In this document: positions 23,549 through 31,926 of the stretch, in pieces
Layout of the letters: each line of letters starts with the position of its first letter
How positions within the stretch are numbered: position 1 is the stretch's first letter
Notes under the pieces: model-generated
Databases searched by the model: none
Seen by the model: the letters and a program-made list of their open reading frames with translations, nothing else
What the model was told of the DNA's origin: nothing
Assembly (NCBI GenBank): GCA_020847435.1
Contig: JADLBX010000033.1
Coordinates: 1-36,238, forward strand
Length of the DNA: 36,238 nucleotides
Direction of reading: 5' to 3'
Source: Anaerolineales bacterium
Lineage (GTDB): Bacteria; Chloroflexota; Anaerolineae; Anaerolineales; Villigracilaceae
Program-made: the position numbers and the translations under genes

Positions 23549-24223
23549 TTACACGACGCGGCGCCGCGTCCAAATAACGAGTTGGAATCGCCGCCAGAGG
23601 TAGGAGACGGGGAAGGTTACGATATGCACCAGCCGGCTGAACGGCATGAGCGCGAATAAGAGGAAGCCGGTGAGGAAATGAATCTTGTGCGCCAACGGGA
23701 GGGCAGTGACGAATTGCGGCGCGGGGTCGAAGAATGCCAGCGAATCCATCCAGGGGGTGGCAGTGTGGATGAACCACGCGGCTCCCCAGCGGTAGACGAA
23801 GGCGAGGATCAGCCCGAAAAAGACTTGGGCGAAGAGCAGGCTTAATACGATCCAGTCTATGGTCGAGGTGATGGCGCGGATCTTCGACGAGGTGAGTCGC
23901 CGATAGAGCAGGATGCCCATCCCGACCAGCGCCATGATGCCCAAAATTTTGCCAGCCAGTTCAGAGAGGTAGAGCAGATCGGGTGTGCCGTGTAATGCCG
24001 CCATGACCTTGGGGATGGTGAAGCCTGCCAGATGAATGGCGGTGGTCGGCAGGATGCCGTAATGCCAGAGCGTGGAGCCCCAGAACTGCAAGTCGTTTTC
24101 AAGGAACTGGGAGGACAGGCTGGTGAAGGAATATTGGTTGGTCAGGTAGCGATAGAGCGTCCCGACGATTCCGATGGCGAGCGCCACATACGGAAAGACA
24201 ACGAAGAGCATGATCTCAAGCAT
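23549..24223 (-). CDS. narI: Respiratory nitrate reductase gamma subunit (cytochrome b), operon 2
   Basis: The protein has 224 residues. Heme b ligands are at the same positions as in the first copy: His54, His64, His182 and His200, with WHYG and SRLVH contexts. It is the quinol-oxidising anchor of NarGHI. Its start overlaps the end of narJ2 by eight bases, unlike the 150-bp gap in operon 1. The last codons contain a perfect 16-bp palindrome GACGCGGCGCCGCGTC at 23555-23570. It is the last gene of operon 2; no hemerythrin or anion channel follows. Confidence 0.95.
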   Translation of the reverse strand: MLEIMLFVVFPYVALAIGIVGTLYRYLTNQYSFTSLSSQFLENDLQFWGSTLWHYGILPTTAIHLAGFTIPKVMAALHGTPDLLYLSELAGKILGIMALVGMGILLYRRLTSSKIRAITSTIDWIVLSLLFAQVFFGLILAFVYRWGAAWFIHTATPWMDSLAFFDPAPQFVTALPLAHKIHFLTGFLLFALMPFSRLVHIVTFPVSYLWRRFQLVIWTRRRVV

Positions 24224-24770
24224 GGGTCAATTCCTTTTCAAAAGAGCCGACGAGAAACAGGTGGAAGGCGGAAAGCAGGTGGAAGTAGGGGTTCTCCGAT
24301 TTTTCGCCGAAGGTTTTGAGCATTTTTTCGAGCGCGGGCAAGATCCCTGTGTGGATTAGCGCTTGCGAAAAATCGCTTTGGCGGTTGTCTTGATCCAGCC
24401 CGAGGAAGCGCAGGATCACCGAAATATGATCGGGGAGTTCCTGCTCGGCGGAGTATTCGGCGGCGCGATAGCCTTCATTTAACTGCGCCATGAACGCGCC
24501 GCGTTTGTAACTTTCGCCAAAGAGATGAAAGCCGACGTAGGGATAACACACGGGTTGCATGTCGAAGGTGGCGGTGTAGAGTTCCTGCATCCGTTGCTGG
24601 GAGAGTTGATCGAGTGCGCCGACGAACTTTTCCATTTTCTGCGCGGCTTCGGGATGAAGCGCCTGGAGTTGCGCGGCGCAGCGCTGCGCCTGTTCGTCGA
24701 AGTTCGGCGCGGGATATTGCAACAGCGCGGCGAACAAATCCAACAACGCGGAGGTCGAATCTTTTTGCAT
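24216..24770 (-). CDS. narJ: Nitrate reductase assembly chaperone (TorD/NarJ family), operon 2
   Basis: The protein has 184 residues, shorter than the operon 1 copy by about 28. The NarJ signature VCYPYVGFHLFGESYKRGAF and ELPDHISVILRFLGL are present. It binds NarG during cofactor insertion. It starts four bases after narH2 stops and overlaps narI2 by eight bases, so these three genes are tightly coupled. Confidence 0.9.
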   Translation of the reverse strand: MQKDSTSALLDLFAALLQYPAPNFDEQAQRCAAQLQALHPEAAQKMEKFVGALDQLSQQRMQELYTATFDMQPVCYPYVGFHLFGESYKRGAFMAQLNEGYRAAEYSAEQELPDHISVILRFLGLDQDNRQSDFSQALIHTGILPALEKMLKTFGEKSENPYFHLLSAFHLFLVGSFEKELTHA

Positions 24771-24773
24771 GGC

Positions 24774-26276
24774 TTACAAACCTCTCTGCGGAGCCTGCCG
24801 CCTTCCAAACCCGGTTTCGGCTTTACGTTGTTGCGGGTCGTACACTTCTTCGATGTCGCCTTCGCGGCTGTAGGGCGGGATGACGAACCGTTCTTGATAC
24901 GTGGGGATGGAGGTCAACGTGTAGATGGCTTCCGCCTCCTCGGCGGTCATCTCCGCTTTGGCGAGGGCGGCGGCGGACTCTTCAGCGGTCACATCGCCGA
25001 CGGTTTCGTGGCGTTTGTAAATGCGGACGGCGATCATCTTGCGATAGGCTTTGATGACCAGGTCGTCGTTGCCAGCCGCCAGTGTGCGCGACATGTAGCG
25101 GACGGGGACGCGGGCTTTTTCCAGCGAGGTGAACAATTCGGTCTCGACGCGTTGCGTTCCATTTTCCTGTGTGGAGTTGAGGACGGGCAGAAGCGGCGGG
25201 ACGTAGAACAACATCGGCAATGTGCGGTATTCAGGGTGAAGCGGCAGAGCCAGTTTCCATTCTTTGACGTAGCGGTAGACGGGCGAGTTTTGCGCGGCAG
25301 TCACCACGCCGTCTGGTACGCCGCTTTCTTTTGCGGCGGCGATCACTTGCGGGTCGTGCGGGTCGAGGATCATCTGGCGTTGGCGTTCCACGAGTTGATC
25401 GTCCGGCGCTTTGAGCGCGTCTTCGATCTGGTCCGCATCATAGAGCAGGACGCCCAGGTAGCGGATGCGTCCCACGCACGAGTGGAAGCAGGCGGGCGCT
25501 TGACCGGTTTCGAGGCGCGGGTAGCAGAGGATACATTTTTCCGATTTGCCCGTAGACCAGTTGTAATACGTTTTCTTGTATGGGCAGGCAGAGACGCACA
25601 TGCGCCAGCCGCGGCATTTATCCTGATTGATGAGCACCACGCCGTCTTCGGCGCGTTTGTAGATCGCGCCCGAAGGGCACGCGCCGACACACGCCGCGTT
25701 CAAACAGTGATTACAAATACGCGGCATGTAAAAGTAGAAAAGTTGCTCGATGGAGAAGAGCCGCATCTTGTCGTCGGGATTCATGTTTTCCAGCAGAGGG
25801 TCTTTCGCCGCGTAGATGTTGGAGCCGCCGAGGTCGTCGTCCCAGTTGGGACCCGATTCGATGTCGATCGGTTGACCGTCTACGCGCGAGATGGGGCGCG
25901 CGGTTGGCTGGTCGTTGCCCAACGGCGAGTTGAACAAGTCGTTGTAGTTATACGTCCACGGCTCGTAGTAATCGTCCATGGTGGGCATGGCGGGATTCGA
26001 GAAGAGATTCGCCAGCGCCTGCGGGCGGTTTTGCAATTTGAGGTGAATGACGGGTCCCTTCTTGCCCTCTTTCATCTCCCAGCCGCCGTGATATTTTTCC
26101 TGGTCTTCCCATTGCGATGGAAACCCAACGCCGGGCTTCGTCTCCACGTTGTTCCACCACATATATTCGGCGCCAGGGCGGTCCGTCCAAATATTTTTAC
26201 AAGCGATACTGCACGTATGACAGCCGATACATTTATCGAGATGAAAGACCATTGAAACTTGTGATCGGATTTTCAT
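24774..26276 (-). CDS. narH: Respiratory nitrate reductase beta subunit (iron-sulfur), operon 2
   Basis: The protein has 500 residues. All four cysteine groups are present: HLDKCIGCHTCSIACKN, CNHCLNAACVGACPSG, DKCRGWRMCVSACPYKKTYY and CILCYPRLETGQAPACFHSC. The CRGWRMC variant keeps the Trp of the [3Fe-4S] site. It transfers electrons from NarI to NarG. It is a clear paralogue of the operon 1 subunit. The ribosome binding site before the ATG at 26276 is weak. It lies 107 bp after narG2, with a long hairpin in the gap. Confidence 0.95.
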   Translation of the reverse strand: MKIRSQVSMVFHLDKCIGCHTCSIACKNIWTDRPGAEYMWWNNVETKPGVGFPSQWEDQEKYHGGWEMKEGKKGPVIHLKLQNRPQALANLFSNPAMPTMDDYYEPWTYNYNDLFNSPLGNDQPTARPISRVDGQPIDIESGPNWDDDLGGSNIYAAKDPLLENMNPDDKMRLFSIEQLFYFYMPRICNHCLNAACVGACPSGAIYKRAEDGVVLINQDKCRGWRMCVSACPYKKTYYNWSTGKSEKCILCYPRLETGQAPACFHSCVGRIRYLGVLLYDADQIEDALKAPDDQLVERQRQMILDPHDPQVIAAAKESGVPDGVVTAAQNSPVYRYVKEWKLALPLHPEYRTLPMLFYVPPLLPVLNSTQENGTQRVETELFTSLEKARVPVRYMSRTLAAGNDDLVIKAYRKMIAVRIYKRHETVGDVTAEESAAALAKAEMTAEEAEAIYTLTSIPTYQERFVIPPYSREGDIEEVYDPQQRKAETGFGRRQAPQRGL

Positions 26277-26297
26277 AATGTTTTATCCTTTTCTTTT

Positions 26298-26366
26298 GCC
26301 ACAGAGAACACCGAGATCATTGAGAAAAATCTTTAAAAACTTTGCGTTCTCTGCGCGCTCTGTGGC
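26298..26366. repeat. Long hairpin repeat between narG2 and narH2
   Basis: GCCACAGAG at the left and CTCTGTGGC at the right are perfect inverted ends, with further pairing of GAACACCGAG-like and CTCTGCGCG-like parts. The sequence is of the same type as 33915-33974. Confidence 0.75.
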
Positions 26367-26383
26367 TGCGCTTTGCCTACGAC

Positions 26384-29300
26384 CTAAAACTCCGGCTTGC
26401 CTGGCAATTTGCGGACCAACAGGAACGTGTCGCGGTTGACGCCTGTCGGACCCCAGTAATTGAAGCCGTAGGTGAACTGTCCATAGCCGCCGACCATGAG
26501 CGAAGGCTTGAGGTGGATGCGCGTGGGGCTGTTGTGGCCGCCTGCGCGTTTGTTGCCGCGCATCGGAGATTTTGGCACGCTCACGGTCCGTTCGGGAGCG
26601 TGATAGATAATGCAGATCCCAGGCGGGATGCGCGCGCTGACGATGGCGCGGGTGACGGTCACGCCGTGATCGTTGTACGCCTCCACCCAATCGTTATCCA
26701 CGATGCCGATCTCTTTCGCGTCTTGTTCGCTGATCCACAGCGGTTCCAATCCGCGTGAGAGGGTGAGCATACGGTCGTTGTCGAAGTAGTTCGAGTGGAT
26801 GTGCCACTTGGCGTGCGGCGTGAGGTAATTCAATTGGACCGTCTTGCCTTCGATGTGACTCTTGTCCAAATCTCCGAACGCCTGCACGTCTGGGCGCGGT
26901 TTGTACGTGGGGAGGTGCTCGCCGTGCGCCAGATAACCTTCATGGTCGAGATAGAAGTGTTGCCTGCCCGTCAACGTGCGCCAGGGGACGAGTCGTTCCA
27001 CGTTCAGACAGTATGCCGAATAGGGGCGTCCATCGCTAACGATGCCGCTCCAAATGGGACTGTTGAGCAGTCGGCGCGGTTGTTGCGTCAGGTCGTTGAA
27101 GGTCACGCGTGAGGCGCGGGTATCTTCGGCAAGGTCGGTCAGTTTGAGTCCCATGCGTTCTTCTTCGGCTTGGAAGGCGCGGTACGCCACCTCGCCGTTG
27201 GTTTCGGGAGCGAGATGCAAAATGACATTCGCCGCATCGCGCGCCACTTCGATCGAAGGGTAGGTCTGATCGTTCCAGGTGGTTGTTGGGTTGCGGTCCA
27301 TCAGTTCTTGATACAGATCTTCCACGCCCCAATGGATGCCGTGAATGGCGAGCCCTTCCTTTTGCAACTTGGGTCCAAGCGAAATGAAACGCTTGCTCAA
27401 GTTGACGTAATCGCGCTCGGTCACGACGAAGTTCGGCATGGTCACGCCAGGGATGGGTTCGCATTCGCCTTTTGCCCAATCACGGATGTGAGGTTGCGCC
27501 ATCTCGGCGGGCGTGTCGTGTTGAAGCGGCATGGCAACCAGGTCGCGCACGGGTTCGGGCAAGTGTTTCTTCGCCAGTTCGCTGATTCTGCCCGCGATGA
27601 TCTTGAAAATATCCCAATCGGTTTTTGATTCCCACGAGGGCGGCACCGCGGCGGAGAGGGGATGGACGAACGAGTGCATGTCGGTGGTGTTCAAATCGTC
27701 CTTCTCATACCAACTCGCGGTCGGCAGGACGATGTCCGAATACAACGCCGAGGTATCCATGCGGAAATTGACATCCACGATCAGATCGAACTTGCCCTCG
27801 GGCGCTTCATCTCGATACGTCACTTCTTTGAACTGACTCTTGTCCGCTTCCTCCGAAATGACTTGATTGTGCGTGCCGAGATAATGCTTGAAGAAATATT
27901 CCTGTCCTTTGGCGCTGGCGTTGAGCGCATTACCGCGCCAGATGAACCACAAGCGGGGCCAATTTTCAGGCGCGTCTGGGTCTTGTACGGCAAACTTAAG
28001 TTTGCCGTACTTCAACTGCTCAACCACCCACTGCTTGATCTCCGCATCCGACTTCGCCCCAGCCTGTTCCGCCTGTTTGACGATCTCCAGCGAGCTGACG
28101 TTGAACTGCGGATACGATGGCAGCCAGCCCATCCGAACCGCGCGGATCTGCGCGTCGAGCGTGTGTTCTTGCGCCATGTCGCGGTGAGATTCGGTCTCAG
28201 GTCGCGAGACAGGTTGAGGTTCCGTAAAGAGGCGTTCGTATCGCCATTGATCGCTGTTCACATAATGGAAGGAAGGCGAGTTCATTTGGCGCGGCGGCTT
28301 CTGCCAATCCAATGCAAAAGCGATCGAAGCCCACGGCGCCATCGGAGCCAGTTTTTCCTGACCGACATAATGATTCAATCCACCGCCGTTGCGACCCACG
28401 CAACCTGTCAACACGAGGGCGCTGATGCAAGCGCGATAGATGAGGTTGTTGTGATACCAGTGATTGACGCCCGCGCCGATGATGACCGTGCATTTGCCTT
28501 CGGTCTTGAGCGCGGTGGTCGCCCACTCGCGCGCAAATTGAATCACCGTCTGGCGGTCGATGCCTGTGTAACGTTCCTGCCAGGCGGGCGTGTACGAAAA
28601 ATTTTCATCGTCATAACTGGCGGGATAATCGCCTGCGAGTCCGCGCCCCACGCCATATTGCGCCATCAACAGATCGTAGATGGTCGCCACGGCAACTTTG
28701 CCGTTCGCGGTTTCGATATAACGCACTGGGATGTTGCGCTGGAACGATTTGCCCTCGCCGAACTCCGCAAAGGATACGGATAACTGTTCGGTTGAATCGC
28801 CGAAGAAAGTTAACTGCGGACGAATCTCGCTTCCATCCAGACCGTCTTTCGGCTCCAGATTCCATTGACCTTTTTTCTCCTGCCAGCGGAATCCGAGACT
28901 GCCCTGCGGCATACGCGGCGCGGCGCTGATCTCGTCCCACACTAAAAACTTCCATTCGCCGTTTTCCACGTCTTTGGTGCGTTCCACTTGCGCGGCGCGA
29001 ACCATGCGCCCTGGCACGTATTTGCCATCCACGTTGTTGAGTTCCACCAAAAACGGCGCGTCGGAATATTGGCGCAGATAATCCAAAAAATATGGCGTTG
29101 GGTTCTGGTAATGGAACTCCTGCATGATGACGTGATTGACCGCCATCCAGAACGCGCCATCCTGTCCCGCGTTGACGGGGACCCACCAATCGGCATACTT
29201 GGCAACCTGATTGAAATCGGGCGCGAAGACCACCAACTTGGTCCCATTGTGACGCGCTTCGGCGGCGAAATGCACATCGGGCGTGCGCGTCATACTCAAG

Positions 29301-30016
29301 TTCGATCCGACCGCCGCGATGAACTTGGAGTTGTACCAATCGGCGCTCTCAGCCACGTCGGTCTGCTCGCCCCACACTTCGGGGCTGGCAGGCGGCAGGT
29401 CGCTGTACCAATCGTAAAAGCTCATGCTCACGCCGCCCAGCATTTGCATGAGTCGACTCCCAGCCGCATAACTCAACATGGACATGGCGGGGATCGGCGA
29501 AAAGCCAACGATGCGATCGGGTCCGTATTTCTTGATGGTGTAGATGGTGGACGCGGCGATGATCTCCAGCGTCTCGTCCCAGGTCACGCGGCGGAAGCCG
29601 CCCTTGCCGCGCGCCTGATGGAAGGTCTTGCGCGCCGCTTCATCCTCGATGACGGCTGTCCACGCTTCGACGGGGTCTGCGTGCGTTTCTTTGGCTTTGC
29701 GGTACATGTCTATTAACACGCCGCGCATGTACGGGTACTTAACGCGGATCGGGCTATACTGATACCATGAGAACGAAATACCCCGCTGACAACCGCGCGG
29801 CTCATACGGCGGGATGCTGGTGTTAAAGACGGGATAATCCAACGCCTGCAATTCCCAGGTGACGATGCCGTCTTTGACGTAGATCATCCACGAGCAACTG
29901 CCTGTGCAGTTCACGCCGTGCGTGCTTCGCACCACGCGGTCGTGTTGCCAGCGGTTGCGATAGAACTCCTCCCACTGACGGGCTTGCGGGTTTGAAATTT
30001 CTTCGATCCAATTCAT
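26384..30016 (-). CDS. narG: Respiratory nitrate reductase alpha subunit (molybdenum), operon 2
   Basis: The protein has 1210 residues. AAGGAG precedes the ATG at 30016. FS0 ligands are His33, Cys37, Cys41 (HGVNCTGSC) and Cys76; the likely molybdenum ligand is Asp220 in [16 protein letters not shown]. No twin-arginine signal is present. The whole length aligns with the operon 1 copy, including [10 protein letters not shown] and [12 protein letters not shown] stretches, so the two are paralogues diverged well beyond recent duplication. A perfect 26-bp palindrome at 27985-28010 is part of the coding sequence ([10 protein letters not shown]). As with the first copy, nitrite oxidation cannot be excluded by sequence alone. 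Confidence 0.95.
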   Translation of the reverse strand: MNWIEEISNPQARQWEEFYRNRWQHDRVVRSTHGVNCTGSCSWMIYVKDGIVTWELQALDYPVFNTSIPPYEPRGCQRGISFSWYQYSPIRVKYPYMRGVLIDMYRKAKETHADPVEAWTAVIEDEAARKTFHQARGKGGFRRVTWDETLEIIAASTIYTIKKYGPDRIVGFSPIPAMSMLSYAAGSRLMQMLGGVSMSFYDWYSDLPPASPEVWGEQTDVAESADWYNSKFIAAVGSNLSMTRTPDVHFAAEARHNGTKLVVFAPDFNQVAKYADWWVPVNAGQDGAFWMAVNHVIMQEFHYQNPTPYFLDYLRQYSDAPFLVELNNVDGKYVPGRMVRAAQVERTKDVENGEWKFLVWDEISAAPRMPQGSLGFRWQEKKGQWNLEPKDGLDGSEIRPQLTFFGDSTEQLSVSFAEFGEGKSFQRNIPVRYIETANGKVAVATIYDLLMAQYGVGRGLAGDYPASYDDENFSYTPAWQERYTGIDRQTVIQFAREWATTALKTEGKCTVIIGAGVNHWYHNNLIYRACISALVLTGCVGRNGGGLNHYVGQEKLAPMAPWASIAFALDWQKPPRQMNSPSFHYVNSDQWRYERLFTEPQPVSRPETESHRDMAQEHTLDAQIRAVRMGWLPSYPQFNVSSLEIVKQAEQAGAKSDAEIKQWVVEQLKYGKLKFAVQDPDAPENWPRLWFIWRGNALNASAKGQEYFFKHYLGTHNQVISEEADKSQFKEVTYRDEAPEGKFDLIVDVNFRMDTSALYSDIVLPTASWYEKDDLNTTDMHSFVHPLSAAVPPSWESKTDWDIFKIIAGRISELAKKHLPEPVRDLVAMPLQHDTPAEMAQPHIRDWAKGECEPIPGVTMPNFVVTERDYVNLSKRFISLGPKLQKEGLAIHGIHWGVEDLYQELMDRNPTTTWNDQTYPSIEVARDAANVILHLAPETNGEVAYRAFQAEEERMGLKLTDLAEDTRASRVTFNDLTQQPRRLLNSPIWSGIVSDGRPYSAYCLNVERLVPWRTLTGRQHFYLDHEGYLAHGEHLPTYKPRPDVQAFGDLDKSHIEGKTVQLNYLTPHAKWHIHSNYFDNDRMLTLSRGLEPLWISEQDAKEIGIVDNDWVEAYNDHGVTVTRAIVSARIPPGICIIYHAPERTVSVPKSPMRGNKRAGGHNSPTRIHLKPSLMVGGYGQFTYGFNYWGPTGVNRDTFLLVRKLPGKPEF
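27985..28010. repeat. Perfect 26-bp palindrome inside narG2
   Basis: The sequence from GTACGGCAAACTT to its exact complement ending GTAC contains the family unit GCAAACTTAAGTTTGC and both GTAC ends. It is in frame and causes no gap against NarG1 ([10 protein letters not shown] versus [10 protein letters not shown]). Confidence 0.9.
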
Positions 30017-30037
30017 AATGGCTCCTTATAGTTAAGG

Positions 30038-30070
30038 AGACCCGACAGGTTTAGGAAACCTGCCAGGTCT
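30038..30070. repeat. 33-bp hairpin between cytochrome c and narG2 genes
   Basis: AGACCCGACAGGTTT-AGG-AAACCTGCCAGGTCT has 15-bp arms with two mismatches. It fills the 54-bp gap in operon 2 between the cytochrome stop (30071) and the narG2 start (30016). It is a different repeat type from the GCAA palindromes but holds the same position as the array in operon 1. Confidence 0.7.
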
Positions 30071-30649
30071 TTAATTCTTATAAATTTCTGCCGTCGCTTC
30101 GTCCACCATTGCCTTGCGGATCCTGCGCAGGCGGTTGCGATAGACAAACCCCAGCGCGATTGCCGCGCCGACGGTGGCGAGGATGCTGATGCCCAGCACG
30201 ATCAGTTCTTTATCCTCTTCCGGTTCTCCAGCCGACGAGTTCAAGAACGCGATCAAATCCGCCTGCTCGGTTTGGGTGAGGGGATGTTCGTTATAAATAG
30301 GTTCCATGACCGGCGAATTGGTAAATCCATAATTCGCAAGGATGATGAGGAGTTCGGATTGCGTCATTTCTTGGCTGACATTGGTCAAGTCTGGTCCCAA
30401 CGCGCCGCCGCCGAGCAAGCCGTGAGCGCCCACGTTATGACAGCCCATGCAAGGCGGTCCCTCATTTTGGAAGTGAACGTAGCCCATAAATAATTTCCGC
30501 CCATTTTCGGCGTCGCCTGCGGCAATTTCCTGAAGGGAAGCCGGTCCGGTTGAGGCTGGCCCCTTAGTAGGTATGCACCCGAACAGGAAAAGCGCAAGCA
30601 ACCCAATCAGCAGCAGCAGCGCCTTGTGTTTGAATTTTTTATTTTTCAT
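30071..30649 (-). CDS. Monoheme lipoprotein cytochrome c of nar operon 2
   Basis: The protein has 192 residues. It begins with a lipoprotein signal and lipobox LFGC (Cys25), has one heme site CMGCH at 67-71, then GALGPDLT and a C-terminal membrane helix at about 148-167 with a basic tail. The heme domain and tail resemble the second half of the diheme cytochrome of operon 1 (GGPHCISCH, GNLGPDLT), so this copy lacks the first heme domain. It would sit on the periplasmic face, anchored by lipid and helix. Its start overlaps the end of the pseudo-receiver gene by 11 bases. Confidence 0.85.
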   Translation of the reverse strand: MKNKKFKHKALLLLIGLLALFLFGCIPTKGPASTGPASLQEIAAGDAENGRKLFMGYVHFQNEGPPCMGCHNVGAHGLLGGGALGPDLTNVSQEMTQSELLIILANYGFTNSPVMEPIYNEHPLTQTEQADLIAFLNSSAGEPEEDKELIVLGISILATVGAAIALGFVYRNRLRRIRKAMVDEATAEIYKN

Positions 30650-31022
30650 TGGCTTTATCCGTTTCTTGAGCGGGGCTTACACAGCCGCGAATCGTTTCGA
30701 GCAGGTCGTTGCCTCGCGCCGGCAGTGTATGCGTGGAAAAGATGCGGAGGACTTTCTCGTTCAGCGCGGTGCGGATCACGGTCACATTTGGATATTGTTC
30801 GATGATGGATTTGGTCAGTTCCGCCGCACTGGCGCTGTACAGGTTTTCGTCGGCGATCACAACCCCGGACGGGCGTTCTTCATCCATGCGTTGACAAATA
30901 TCCTGGTCATCTATTTTCCATGGACCGACCAGTTCGATGCCTGTCTCTGCGCGCAGAATCGCCTCCATGCTTTCGCCGAAGAGATGGTGAGAGCTGATCA
31001 GCAGGATACGCGGTTTTGACAT
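30639..31022 (-). CDS. Receiver-like protein lacking phosphorylation-site residues (pseudo-receiver), nar operon 2
   Basis: The protein has 127 residues and is the first gene of nar operon 2. It is a paralogue of the protein at 18508-18900: both share LFGESME, GPW, IIEQYP, IRT, RIFSTH/RVFSTH and LPARGNDLLETIR. In place of the acidic pair it has Ser10-Ser11, and no C-terminal DNA-binding domain follows. The aspartate in SGVVIADENL aligns with the phospho-Asp strand. No strong ribosome binding site precedes the ATG. A conserved place at the head of both operons suggests a shared role, perhaps as a partner of the NarX/NarL pair or of assembly; this is inference. Confidence 0.75.
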   Translation of the reverse strand: MSKPRILLISSHHLFGESMEAILRAETGIELVGPWKIDDQDICQRMDEERPSGVVIADENLYSASAAELTKSIIEQYPNVTVIRTALNEKVLRIFSTHTLPARGNDLLETIRGCVSPAQETDKANEK

Positions 31023-31054
31023 CAGTGTTTAATCCAGCGAAATGAAGGTTGTTC

Positions 31055-31066
31055 CAAAGATACTTG
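31055..31066 (-). promoter_or_regulatory. Candidate CAA-N6-TTG box upstream of nar operon 2
   Basis: CAAGTATCTTTG on the minus strand, 33-44 bases before the ATG at 31022. See the matching site at 18938-18949 before nar operon 1. Confidence 0.35.
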
Positions 31067-31104
31067 TAATCAAGGCGTAATTCCATCCTGCTCCATCCCG
31101 CCTT

Positions 31105-31160
31105 TGGAATGAAAAAAGAGTGATTCGGAAATCACTCTTTTTTGAAAAAGAATTAGTTCT
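31105..31160. terminator. Shared intergenic element, copy 3, with strong terminator after the two-component genes
   Basis: AAAAAAGAGTGATT-CGGA-AATCACTCTTTTTT at 31112-31143 has perfect 14-bp arms with A and T tracts, so it works as a terminator in both directions. It follows the response-regulator gene and lies before nar operon 2. TTGGAATGAAA at its left and GAATTAGTTCT (31150-31160) at its right match 18988-19046. Confidence 0.8.
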
Positions 31161-31209
31161 TTTCAGGCCATCCTCCTTCTCCAATAGGGAAGGACAGCCA
31201 AGTCTGCTT

Positions 31210-31860
31210 TTACACCAGTCCTTTTGCCTTTGCCGCCTTTGCCGCTTCACGCCGCGTGGATACTTGCAACTTCGCCAAAATATTCCGGATATGTGTCTTG
31301 ACCGTGTTCAGGCTGATGTTGAGTTCTGCGGCGATCTCTTTATCGGACGCGCCTTGAGACGCCTGCGACAAGACTTGTTGTTCGCGCTCCGTTAATCCGC
31401 TTTCGCTTTCGCGCTCCGCTCCGCCGCCCTTGCTCAACCGCCGAAACTCCGAAAGGACGCGCCCCGCCAGAGTGGGGGATAAAGCGGCTTCTCCGCGCAA
31501 CGCGCCGCGCAGCATTTCCAGCAGGTCTTGTGAGCGGATCTCTTTCAAGAGATAACCTTGCGCCCCGTTTTTGAGCGCCTCAAAGAGCAACTCATCGTCG
31601 CCGCGCACGGTCAACATCACGATGATCGTCTCGGGTAAAACTTGTTTGATCTGCCCCACGGCTTCAATGCCGCCCACGCCGGGCATCTGCACATCCATCA
31701 GAATTAGGTCGGGCTTTAATTCCTTCGCCTTGACCAGGGCTTCCAGCCCGTCGTTGGCTTCGCCGATCACTTCCAGGTCGGTTTGCGCGCCGAGGATGCC
31801 CGCCAGCCCCTCGCGGAAGAGCGCGTGATCGTCTGCCAGCAGAACGCGAGTTTTATTCAC
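31210..31860 (-). CDS. NarL/FixJ-type response regulator
   Basis: The likely start is the GTG at 31860 (216 residues); a TTG further up is possible. The receiver domain has the acidic pair Asp10-Asp11 (LLADDHALFREG), the phospho-Asp56 in LILMDVQMPG and the switch Lys in GYLLKEIRS. The C-terminal LuxR helix-turn-helix reads LTEREQQVLSQASQGASDKE and AELNISLNTVKTHIRNILAK. It is the partner of the kinase gene, which ends 66 bp upstream. By family and position it should activate nar genes in response to nitrate; targets are not shown. Confidence 0.92.
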   Translation of the reverse strand: MNKTRVLLADDHALFREGLAGILGAQTDLEVIGEANDGLEALVKAKELKPDLILMDVQMPGVGGIEAVGQIKQVLPETIIVMLTVRGDDELLFEALKNGAQGYLLKEIRSQDLLEMLRGALRGEAALSPTLAGRVLSEFRRLSKGGGAERESESGLTEREQQVLSQASQGASDKEIAAELNISLNTVKTHIRNILAKLQVSTRREAAKAAKAKGLV

Positions 31861-31926
31861 CCTGCCTCTGCTTTCACGCTTCCATGCGCAAGGTAAATCC
31901 TGCAATGCAAACTATTGCCAACCATT

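Noticed and set aside
24525..26255. Plus-strand open frame of 576 codons opposite narH2
   Set aside because: Antisense shadow of narH2 and narJ2; the opposite strand shows all NarH cysteine motifs.
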